Source of the DNA: Hibiscus mutabilis
Lineage: Eukaryota; Streptophyta; Magnoliopsida; Malvales; Malvaceae
Assembly (NCBI GenBank): GCA_019671005.1
Contig: CM033744.1
Span: 3,190,208-3,254,207, forward strand
Direction of reading: 5' to 3'
Length of the DNA: 64,000 nt
Below are positions 1 to 9,654 of this stretch, piece by piece (position 1 is the stretch's first letter; the number at the start of each line of letters is the position of its first letter). The position numbers were made by a program, and so were the translations under genes. Below the pieces are notes generated by a model that was not told the origin of the DNA, made no database searches, and saw nothing but the letters and a program-made list of their open reading frames with translations.

Positions 1-488
1 GGTTTTTCCGAATCCCACTTGCCACCTTTTCTGCTCTTAAGATTCTTAATATAAATAATTGTACAAATATGAAGAGGTTGTTCTCTCCAAACTGTGTGCC
101 GCTCAAGTTACAACAGCTCAGCGTTACGGAGTGTAACCAACTGGAGGAAATAATAGCACCAGAACCTGAATCGGAGGGAGGAGGAATGGTTACAATGGAA
201 TATCGTCTTCCACAACTGACTCAATTGCTTTTGATGGATCTACTTGAATTAAAGAGCATTTGCAGTTTCAATGCAGTGATGATTTGTGATTCTATTGAAA
301 AAATTTGGCTACTAAATTGTCCAAAAGTAACAAGGATGCCTCTTAATCTTCCCAAACTTGATAATATCCGAACATCTGCAGCTCCCTCTCTTCGTATTTA
401 TATAAAACCGAAGAAATGGTGGGAATCAGTGGAATGGCAACATACAGATTCCAAGTCTCTTTTGGATCCCTTCTTGAGGTTTTGGTAG
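1..488 (+). CDS. CC-NBS-LRR (CNL) disease resistance protein, C-terminal end (partial)
   Basis: The reading frame is open from base 3 of the window to a TAG at 486-488, so the gene begins upstream of the window and the Met at 69 is internal. The protein is leucine-rich repeat: TFSALKILNINNC, then LKLQQLSVTECNQLEEII, an acidic/glycine stretch, LPQLTQLLLMDLLELKSI and LLNCPKVTRMPLNLP. It ends with the IKPKKWWESVEW and FLRFW tail typical of RPS2/RPS5-like CNLs of the At4g27190 type. Such proteins are cytoplasmic or membrane-associated immune receptors in which the LRR senses pathogen effectors or guarded host proteins. Family assignment is confident from the repeat pattern and tail. Whether the full gene is intact cannot be judged here. 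Confidence 0.85.
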   Translation, partial: FFRIPLATFSALKILNINNCTNMKRLFSPNCVPLKLQQLSVTECNQLEEIIAPEPESEGGGMVTMEYRLPQLTQLLLMDLLELKSICSFNAVMICDSIEKIWLLNCPKVTRMPLNLPKLDNIRTSAAPSLRIYIKPKKWWESVEWQHTDSKSLLDPFLRFW

Positions 489-2324
489 GATCAAACAGGT
501 AAGTAACCTCTTCGTTGAAAATCCGGAGCACTTCAGTAGTGACATTGGCATTGCTTTTATCTTCTGCTGTCTGGGAAAGATTGTCTTTTGAATTATTTCA
601 CAACATCCTCAGAAGTAGGGGTGTAATGAGACAAGTCGATTTCTCAACTCAGATCGGCTCGGCTCGGCCCATTAAGAATTCGAGTTCATATCAATGTTTC
701 CATTTTGTCTATTTAATGGTAAGGCTCATTTTTTGTCCTTGTGTTCAAATATCCTGCTAGTTTGGAGTTCTCGGCTTTCAAGGTTCTTGTGTTCTTATCT
801 GGATTGATGCCAAATATAGAACTAACATTGCTGCAGTATTAAGGCTGTATGTGATCATATAGCTTTTCTCTTTCTCTCTTTCTCTCTTTTTTTCCATCAT
901 ACATTTTCCTTTACGTTTTTATCAAGCATTTCTCATCGGGATTCTAAGTCTTTTTCAGCATTATACAGAAAACATCGCCTATATGATCACATACAGCCTG
1001 AATGCTGCAGCAAGGTTAGTTTTCTTGTTTAGTGAATCAATCTCTTAGCATTAATTCCTTCAACATTGTTATATCCTATACTGAGATAAAGGGAAAGAAC
1101 TTGTGGTTCGATTGGGATCTGGAAATCCAAACCGGGCTTAGCTAGCCATGGCAGTGATTCTCAAGCTCTTTGTCATTGTTTTTGTTGCAGTTTTCATATT
1201 TAGCTTTTGGACATAATATTTGGACACCCTTTGCTTGCAGGCTCAATGACCTATCTTAAAAGATTTCAAACCATCACAAATTTTGTTTCTGGTTTATTTC
1301 TGAGGCAGCAATGTTGATGAATGCACACACACTATATTGTTGAGACTGACATGTCAAAGTTTTGACAACAACTCCGTAATATCGAACAAGCTTCAAATTC
1401 GAAAGATCAACTGGCTCATCTACAATCCCGGTCTCATTCGAGATTTCAGAGGACTCAGTAGCTCACCTGGAGCACTGCAAAACTCAGATTCTTGAGCCTT
1501 AACTCCATCTTTATTCACGGGGAGAAATTCGAAGTAAGCCATATTTGGTATTTGATTGAACGGATGTTGCTACACATGATTACACTACATAATTGTGTTG
1601 ATTGCGTCTCTTTTAGCTTAGGGTGTTCTTCTTTTTGTGTTGGTTAGTTGGCTAATGGATCTGCAAAAAGATGCCCTTAGGAGAGGTATCACTGCAGGCT
1701 TGATTCTAGTACGAAAATGTCGAAAACAGAGAAGGATATGTGGAATTCTGTCTCTTGCTTCTTCCTTACAAGGATATATTAAATGCATCGAGATACTAAT
1801 AAAAGATTAATCGTGAACTAGTAGTAAACCAACATGAGAAAAACAAAATGTCGTTGTACTTTATAAATTTTTAAGTCATGTTATATTCATTTTTTTTATT
1901 CAAAAATCAAAAAAATTATTTTTTTACTTAGAGTCCTATTGTAATAAATTACACAAATCTCCCTAAACCTTTGAGCTGCTCCTTGGCGTAGATCTACAAG
2001 ACGTGATTCTTTCCGTGCTAAATTTTTTTTTTCAAAAAATGATAAGTTTAACTAAATTTCTAAGATTGAAAGTTACAGTAGTAAAAAGAGATTTAGAGTC
2101 AAAATAATAAAAAGGGTAAATGTTAGAGGTCAAATTTGTTATTATGTCAAAAAATAATGTTACATCGTCAAATTTAATTAAACTAGTGATTATTTAAGTA
2201 CGTTGGAATTATTATGCCTTTATTTGAGCAGATTTCTAAACGTTAAGTTTTTTATTCGATCGAGTCAAAGATTAGACCACCATGTGAACAACCTTAAAAA
2301 ATTATACCCTTATTTTAAGGTTTG
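489..2324. other. Downstream region of the CNL gene, no gene seen
   Basis: The stretch has no convincing coding frame; the 81-codon ORF at 515-760 has no recognisable content. It probably includes the 3' UTR of the CNL gene. The notable structure is the perfect-stem hairpin at 829-1012, listed separately. From about 1850 the sequence becomes AT-rich and leads into the first foldback element. Confidence 0.5.
829..1012. ncRNA. Long-loop hairpin, candidate small-RNA precursor
   Basis: Two 34-nt arms, 829-862 and 979-1012, are reverse complements with two differences, one of which would be a G:U pair in RNA. The inner 21 nt (842-862 against 979-999) pair perfectly. The loop is about 116 nt and contains a CT-rich tract. 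Arm length, a near-perfect 21-nt duplex and loop size fit a plant MIRNA or young siRNA hairpin, but a small inverted-repeat transposon relic would look the same. I do not recognise the mature sequence as a known miRNA family. Expression is unknown. Confidence 0.35.
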
Positions 2325-3977
2325 GGTAATCTTCACATGTGATCCCTTTTGTTTATAGTTTGTTTTATTTTGATCACCTAAATTTAAAAAAGTCTATTCT
2401 TGCCACTTACGTTTGAAAATGTTTTTGTTTTGATCACTGGACCGATAGTCTCCGCTTACTTGGCTAACAGGTAGTTGACATGGTGCCTTTAAAAATTGGG
2501 TAAACTACACTAGTAGTCACCAAACTATTTATTCTTTCCTATTTTAGTCACCAAACTAATTGTTTTGGCAAAACCGTCACTAACTTTACATATTTTTCTA
2601 TTTTGGTCATTGACCATTAAGTTTCCGTTAATTTTTAACAAAGATGATGGCGTTGCATGGTATAATAACAATTTTAGTCTCAAAATATATACATTTCATC
2701 GACTTGGTCCTCATTTTCTAGAGTTTTAACTTTTTTACTTTTTATATTTTTATCCTCTCATTTTCACTTTCTTTAAAAACTAACCATCTTCTCCCCTTAG
2801 AAATCATATCACCGTTCATCTTTTTTATCACACTATGATATAATCACAACATGAATAAACTCAAAACAATGTAAAAAATCCATGAAAATTTTGTGAATAA
2901 AGCAAAAATGAGCTTACATCACGATAAACTTTAACTTGGGTATCAAATTTTAATCTCTAATTTTGCATACCCCATTTATCAAGCAATATTTCTAAAGTGC
3001 AAATTACTTTACATTGTTTCATCATTATAGAAATAGCAATAGCCAGAAAATTTTAGAATCTAAGAAGGAAATAAGAATTCTATCTCAACAGGGAAAATTT
3101 TCTTGATCCACATGTTCTTCTGTTTGGATTTGCAGAACAGATGAAGATTGTTTCATGTTTGCATGAAAGGAAAGTGAGCCGAAAGTTAGACAGAGACATT
3201 CAATGGAATATGAAACTCAGTTTCTGGGAAACCATTCCCTTGTTTATAAAACAATGGATGGGCAGTGCAAGCAGAGCTGATAGCAGAATCAATGAACCAC
3301 AAGAAGCTCAAACGCAAATCTTAACCTTAAGCTGAAATATGACCAACAAATCACTGAACTTGCCAACGCCATTCCTTGCTTCTCTCTGCAGCTTATTCAT
3401 AAATAATCATATTAACAGCTTAAGGTTTCCAGGATACTGCTGGGAGTTCCATGAGGTTGATTTTGCTCAGTTCTCTGCCGGCACTGCACCGCCATCCCTT
3501 ATTGAGCAAAAAAAGTTAGATTTTTGCAGAAACCAATTATTCATGAAAAGGCTAAGGATTTTTCCAATCTGGGAAATTTTCGGTGCAATTTCCTTGCTTG
3601 CAAAAATGAATCTGATAATTGAGATGACAAGGCTACTGGAATAGAAAAATGAATCTGGGAAACTTAAAAATTAACGAAACTTAACAACCAATGACTAAAA
3701 TAAAAGAAAAATATGTAACGTTAGTGACGATTTTGCCAAAAAATTAGTTTGGTAACCAAAATAAGAAAGAATCAATAGTTTGGTGACTACTGGTGTAGTT
3801 TACCCAATTTTTAAATGTGTCAAGTCAGCTACCGTTAGCCAAGTAATGGAGACTAACGGTCCAATGACCAAAACAAAAATGTTTTCAAACGTAAGTGACA
3901 AGAATAGCCTTTTTTTAAATTTGGGTGACCAAAATAGAACAAACCATAAACAAAAGGGACCACAAGTGAAGATTACT
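2325..3977. mobile_element. Foldback / long-TIR DNA element (MULE-like, non-autonomous)
   Basis: The arms 2325-2639 and 3664-3977 are long inverted repeats of about 315 bp, clearly alignable along their length with scattered substitutions and small indels. Both contain the phrase GGGTAAACTAC and the words TAGTCACCAAACTA. About 1 kb of unrelated sequence lies between them and contains short ORFs at 3141-3335 and 3339-3644 that I do not recognise. Long terminal inverted repeats around unrelated DNA fit a non-autonomous MULE or foldback transposon. I could not find a convincing target-site duplication, so the exact ends are approximate. Confidence 0.7.
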
Positions 3978-4294
3978 AAATATGCCAAAGGTTCCTTGTA
4001 CAATTTCAAAAGTTAAAATTTAATCTCCTTTATTTTTTTGCTAAATTAAGTCCATGTACTATTTTTTATTTAAATTTTTCTTCTTTCGCTTAATTTCTAT
4101 TTACTTTTATTGTTAATTGTTGACTTGAAATCTATAAAAAAAGGCAAACTAACTTTTTGAGTCCTTTAATTTACGGTTTTTATCAGTTTGACTCTTAATC
4201 TTTAAAAATTAAAAAAAAACTATCATTAATTGAAAAATAAAAATATTTTGATACACAAGCTTGTGTAAACTACACAAGCCTTTCAATTTTAGGG

Positions 4295-6589
4295 TATAAC
4301 ACCCTAAATAATTTAATTAAGTCTAAAAAGGGGAGCAATTTAGTTGTAAAAAAAGTGATATGCTGCCCATGGGGTTTTGAACCGATGGCTTATGATTGAT
4401 AAAGTCAAGCACTTAACCATTTGAGCCAAATACTTATTCTTCTCATGTGTTATCTAAAATAATATTAGAGTTTAGTTTGAGAAGTATTTCAAGTCAGATT
4501 TAATAACCCATCTGACTCCTCAACTACCCAATTAATGACATTAGATTTGAATTCCAAAAACCTCTCTAGCTTCTCCTAACAACACTACTCCGGCCATCGC
4601 CCGATCTCCGTCACTGCCTGGCCGTAGTGTGCACCGCTGCGATGCTCCGTCCGATCCTAACCCTGCCACCCACTCACCGGTACACCTCCCTATCACCGTC
4701 AAAAATTGGTTTAAAACCCCGCCGAAACCCCTCATAACCACCTTATGATTTTTGTGATTTTCGGCCACCCACGATGTTCGTTCGAGATACGACCGTCAGT
4801 TTTGAGCTCTTTACGCCGGTGCAAACAAAACCCCATTGGTTGATCATTGATCCACCATCGTTAAGGGCCTCATCGGAGCTAACTTGCTTTTCAATCATCC
4901 CTTTGCATTTCAGGTAAATCCAGTGAGTTTTTGGCTTGTTTCTGATTTGTAAATTGATGGATTTTTAGTGTATATTTTTACCTTTTTCGGCCAAAAATAT
5001 GCTTTTAGGGTCGTCGGCGACGTCTCCGGTGAGATGCCAGTGAGATCAATTTTAGGTTCCGGCTCACACCCGACTCGAGTCTGACCCGTATCCGACCCGT
5101 TTGACCCAAGCCCGAACATGTCCAACCTGATCCGAATCGAGTCAAATCACCGAGTCAACTAATCTGAGTCAAACCGTTCGAGTCAACTTAGTTGACTCTG
5201 ACCGTTGACTTTGACTAAAAAGTCAACTTTTCTAAAAACCTCTATTTTATGTTTCTCAATGTCTTGAATCTATTTTTGAAGTCCGTTTCGCAAAATTCTA
5301 ACCCGAAAGCCTTCGAATCTGACCTTAATCTCAAATATGCTTATGTATTAAGATATTACATTAAGAGAGTTATATTGAATAAAAGACTGATGTGAATTAT
5401 TATCTGTTGAAAGGTACTCGAGAATCTCCTGACCGTTCATCTGCTCAACCAGCTCCTCCCGATTCGCTCCCCAGCGTGCACCAGTTGTTACTCGTATGAT
5501 CTTAGAAACCCAGTAAAATTATTAAGTTAGAATTTATTTCTCTTGTAGTAACATTGTTCCGTTATGATCTAGGATCTAGCACCACTGCAGAGCGTAGCGA
5601 GGTAGGTGCCCAGTAGACCCTTCTGACCAGCTTTTTGAGGTGTGTTCCGTATGTGCTATATTACCGTTTTACACAAACTGTTGAAATATTTTTTAAATAT
5701 AATATTGAATATTCTCTATTTTGAACATGACTATTTTCTGTTTTGAAATGATGTCTACTTTATCTGATTGAAAGTATGTCATATGTCTGATCTAAAATTG
5801 AGATATCTGATTTCTATTTTACTAAGATAAATACATATATGCCTTCTGATTTCTGATAACACTGCATATTTCTAAATTGTTTACTTAGGGTATACTTTTG
5901 GGGTATGATTTGAAGTCTTTGCAGGTACAACCTTGATCTAGCTAGTAAATTCTTCGGTTAAGCTCCTACGCCCATTGGGCCTAGGGGAAGTCTTTCTGGA
6001 CCTAAGGCATCCCCTTAGGTAGGCTTCTACGCCTACGGACCTAGGGTAAGTCCTTTAGGATGCAGTTCATGAGGGACTGCACATCGGTGTTCGGATGGAG
6101 GGTAGCTAGGTTTTAAATAAAACTTTGGTTGCCCTTGAAACATGCTTTACTAATATGATTATTATGTACCTGAACTATATGTTTTATCTGCACTTATTGG
6201 GACACACTGAGCTCTCTAGCTCACACTCTAAAATATTTTACCTTTCAGATACTTTTGAATATGCCACCCTTGGACTTGGCACTTGAAGGATCGACACATT
6301 CATACTTGTCTTTTGTTGTAATGTTTTTATCCGCTATACTATCTTTATTTGGGTGACATGAGCCTATATTTTGATAATGTATACTTTACTAATTTGCCCG
6401 ATGTGGAATTATTTTGTAACTAAAATTTAGATATGGTTTTAGATTAAATATCTGGTATTATATATTTTGGTATATAACTATTGTCTGTTTTGAGACTTTA
6501 ATTTGTAAATATTTTCATTGAAAGTTTTGGGTATAAGTTGTGACCTCCTGGAATTAGGTGTAACGCATAGGTGGGTCTAGGGAGTTATA
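4295..6589 (+). repeat. 5' LTR (2,295 bp) of the nested element
   Basis: Bounded on the left by the TAGGG duplication and on the right by the iMet-type primer site. Its last 485 bp (6105-6589) repeat as 6742-7223 with only scattered differences, starting at CTAGGTTTTAAATAAAAC. The LTR contains a relatively GC-rich stretch at 4560-5220 and a tRNA-like module at 4363-4431. Short ORFs inside it (for example on the minus strand at 4541-4768 and 4910-5125) are not recognisable genes. Confidence 0.75.
4363..4431 (-). other. tRNA-like Pol III promoter module inside the LTR
   Basis: Read on the minus strand, TGGCTCAAATGG (4417-4428) resembles an A box and GGTTCAAAACC (4373-4383) resembles a B box. 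Start-to-start spacing is 45 nt, close to that of tRNA genes, and the following CCCATGGGCAG resembles a degenerate acceptor-side strand. It is not a functional tRNA as far as I can see. It looks like a tRNA-derived SINE head or tRNA relic within the LTR. Confidence 0.4.
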
Positions 6590-6594
6590 TTTAG

Positions 6595-6608
6595 TTGATA
6601 TCAGAGCC
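6595..6608 (+). other. Primer binding site (tRNA-iMet type)
   Basis: TTGATATCAGAGCC lies 5 bp after the end of the 5' LTR and differs little from TGGTATCAGAGCC, the usual complement of plant initiator tRNA-Met. Confidence 0.7.
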
Positions 6609-6741
6609 TTTGCTTTTATAAACCTTGGAGGGTGAATGTGTCCTAAATAAAATGTTTTAGAAATGTTTTTTTTTCAATAAGGCCATGTCACCAAGTTTTA
6701 TATGTTTAACGGTGTGCGATACTCCAATGCCAGTTCTGACC

Positions 6742-7223
6742 CTAGGTTTTAAATAAAACTTTGGTTGCCCTTGAAACATGTTTTACTGATATGATTATTA
6801 TGTACCTGAACTATATGTTTTATCTGCACTTGTTGGGACACATTGAGCACCCTAGCTCACACTCCAAAATTTTTTCCCTTTCAGATATTTTTGGATAGGC
6901 CACCCTTGGACTTGACACTTGGAGGATCGACACATTCGTACTCGTCTTTTGTTGTAATGTTTCTATCCGCCATGCTATCTTTATTTGGGTGACATAAGCC
7001 TATATTTTGATATTGTATACTTTACTAATTTGCCCGATGTGGCATTATTTTGTAACTAAAATTTTGATATAGTTTTAGATTAAATATGTGGTATTATATT
7101 TTGGTATATAACTATTGTTTGTTTTGATACTTTAATTTGTAAATATTTTCATTAGAAGCTTTGGGTAGGATTTGTGACCTCCTGGAATTAGGAATAATGC
7201 ATAGGCGGGTCTAGGGGGTTACA
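6742..7223 (+). repeat. 3' LTR remnant (last 482 bp)
   Basis: Repeats 6105-6589 with scattered single-base changes and ends GGGGTTACA directly before the TAGGG duplication. The first about 1.8 kb of the LTR is missing on this side, so the internal region plus the 3' LTR start has been deleted. Confidence 0.75.
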
Positions 7224-7942
7224 TAGGGTTTTAGGTTAGGGTTTAGGGTGTAGAATTTAATGTCTATGGTTAGAATTTAAACTCTAGTGTTTAGTGTTTA
7301 AGGTTTAGGTTTTAGGGTGCTAGGGTTTGGGATTTAGGTTTTAAATTTTATAGAAGGGTTGTGTAAATTTCTTTTACACAACTTGTGTATCAAAATATAA
7401 CCATTGAACTATATATTTTTTTCAATCATCTATGTTTATATAACCATAGAGGACTAAAAGAGTTGTTTTACCTTTTATAGTTGTTAGGTCAGCAATTGAA
7501 GATAAAATTGAACAAAAGTTGGAGAATGAACTAATATTTTTGGCCTAAAGGCTATTTTTGCTCATGTACTAGTCTTAATTTATCATTTTTTTTATATTTT
7601 TTCATAATTTACTTTAAATTGATTAAAATTTTATTTTCATAGTTTTAGATTGATAAAATTCTCGATTAGGGTTTAAGATTTAGGGTTTGAGATTTATAAA
7701 TTAAGGTTATAGTGTCAGTCAAGGGGCAAACAGTGATGCGATTCGACTACTTTAGGAGCTAAATTGATATGGAAATACCATATAAGCGAAATTGATAAAT
7801 TAAGACCACTACATGGATAAAAGTAACCCTTAAACCAATATTTTTAAAAAAATAGTACATGGACTCAATTTAGCAAAAATTTAGTGACTGGTTTTTTTTT
7901 TAATTTTGAAATAGTACAAGGACCATTGACATATTTAAACCT

Positions 7943-9252
7943 TATTTTTAACCTTGAACCATATGTCAAATTCTATTATTAGTACTTGTACTATTCACAA
8001 GTTGTGGAATCAGTCGTTGCACTCTAATTTGGTTGATTTGAGTCCCTATAATTTTTAAAATTTAAAATTTCAATCTTGACTCAAATAATACAAAGATAAT
8101 ATAACTAAATTACATGACTTACAATTATCAAATTGAATAATAAAATTTAAATATGTAACTAACATATAATAAAGGTTTCAATGACAAAAATTTTAATTTA
8201 ACAACTTTTACTGTAGATCATGACTGAAATTTTAAAATCTGAAAATATAAGGATCGAAAATGACTAAATCAAAATACAAAGATTAAGGCCCTATTTGGTA
8301 AACAACTTTTTGAGCCAAATTTAAAGGTTTGAAGCATTTTTAGAGGTTTGACAAGTCAAATCTGCTAACTTAGATATTTGGTAAATGGATTATTGTAATA
8401 GCAGATTGGGGTGAAACCTTTCATTTTGAAAGAGCTCACTTTAGGAGCTTTTTGAGTTAGAGGTTTGGATAAAAGACTTGTAAAGACTTTTTTATCCTTC
8501 ATAAATAACATAAATTTAAATAACTAATAAAATTAGAAAAATAATTTCACAAATAATAAATTAATATATACATTTAAATTTAATAATTAATACAATTATA
8601 TTCAAAATATAATTTTATAAATAAGAAATTAATATATACATCTAAATTTAATCATTATTAAAATTATATTAAAATAATTTCACAAAAAAATAATATATAC
8701 ATTCTTCATATATGTTTATTAATTATATTAAGAAAATTAATTTTCATAATATAATTAATATTAATTGATACAAAATAATAATAACTAATAAATTATTCAA
8801 ATAAGTATTGAATATAATCGTATCCTTATATGTCATTTTATTTGTTTAAATAATAAAATAGCTATTAGGTATCAATTGATTTTATCAAAAACTTTTATAC
8901 AATCAACTAATATAATTCGTTAGTTAAATCAACTAATATTATTCGTTATTTGCTATCAGCTAATATAATAACACTATTTACTAATTGTCGCCTAATTTTA
9001 GGAAGTTAAAAAACTTGGATTGAATAAGCCACAAACGTGAATGCTAAGAAGTCAACACTAAAAAGTCAACGAATGTTGGATCAGTTCACATTAAATCTGG
9101 TGGAAAGACAGTGGGGACAGTCACTAGAGAACATCAAATTCTCTTTGGTTCAGATTCAAACGTCTGGCAATCATCTGATGGCGTAATGATTGGATTATAT
9201 AGATCATCATCAGCTGATCGAGAATATTTCGAATAGTGCGTAATTATTATTA
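7943..9252. other. AT-rich intergenic DNA
   Basis: No coding frame above background. A phrase near 8288 (GGCCCTATTTGGTAAAC) resembles the terminus of hAT-type MITEs, but I did not find its inverted partner. The rest is AT-rich simple sequence. Confidence 0.4.
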
Positions 9253-9637
9253 GGGAAAACTAATATTTGGTATTCGTTTATTTTTTTTAAATAATACACA
9301 ATATTACGTTTTGCTTTTATTTTCGTACTAACTATTAAAAGATTAACAATATATTAATTAAGAGAGAGATAAATCTACACATAATATATTGACTAAGAAA
9401 AAAAATTAAACATGACAAGCTACTATATTATTTTCTCTCTCATAATCAACATGTAATGTGTTTTTTATAATTTTAGTCGACGTGAATACTGATTAGGAGA
9501 GAGAAAATAATATACAATATGTTACGTTTGATTTTTACTCTCTTAGCCCGTTAATTTTTAATGGCGAGTATCAAACCAAAAGAAAAGTGAGTACCAAAAT
9601 AAAAAGACGGATAACAGTGAGTACCAAATATGTAGAT
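9253..9637. mobile_element. Small TIR element (MITE-like)
   Basis: The left end carries CTAATATTTGGTATTCG and the right end carries the reverse complement of CTACATATTTGGTACTCAC. Second matching blocks contain TTTTATTTT and GGTACTCAC words. The interior is symmetrical and includes GAGAGAAAATAATAT and its reverse complement. There is no coding capacity. It lies in TTA-repeat DNA directly beside the 9655-12050 element, so target duplications cannot be assigned safely. Confidence 0.5.
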
Positions 9638-9654
9638 TATTATTATTATTATTA

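Larger units (their letters stand above)
4295..7223 (+). mobile_element. Truncated LTR retrotransposon with TSD TAGGG
   Basis: The element begins TATAACACCC (canonical TGTAACACCC with one change) and ends GGGGTTACA. It is flanked by the 5-bp direct repeat TAGGG at 4290-4294 and 7224-7228, as expected for LTR retrotransposon integration. The first LTR is 4295-6589. A tRNA-iMet-type primer site with TGATATCAGAGCC follows at about 6596-6608. The second LTR is only its last 482 bp (6742-7223). About 150 bp of internal DNA remains and there is no gag or pol. It is non-autonomous, derived from the TGTAACACCC class of cotton-type gypsy LTRs (class assignment is inference). Confidence 0.8.
4244..7397. 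mobile_element. MITE with telomere-like core, split by an LTR element
   Basis: The left terminus ATTTTGATACACAAG (from about 4245) is matched by the reverse complement of CTTGTGTATCAAAAT at about 7383-7397. A second paired block reads TTGTGTAAA on both sides. After removal of the nested LTR element the interior is short and dominated by degenerate TTTAGGG words (7224-7350). Other copies of the same architecture lie at 13963-14195, 53548-53826, 54448-54751 and 55650-55880. The family has no coding capacity. Confidence 0.6.
3978..7942. mobile_element. Outer foldback element of a three-level nest
   Basis: The sequence at about 3978-4200 recurs as its reverse complement at about 7440-7942. Both arms share AAATATG, CCTTGTACTATTTCAAA-type words, TTTTGCTAAATT and GAGTCC. 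The arms therefore form a symmetrical foldback repeat with a unit of about 200-500 bp per arm. Everything between them is occupied by the telomere-word MITE (4244-7397), which itself holds an LTR element (4295-7223). The left arm abuts the foldback element ending near 3977. The ends are approximate; no target duplication was identified. Confidence 0.55.

Noticed and set aside
4363..4431. Functional tRNA gene
   Set aside because: A and B boxes are present but I could not pair an acceptor stem, and the sequence sits inside an LTR.
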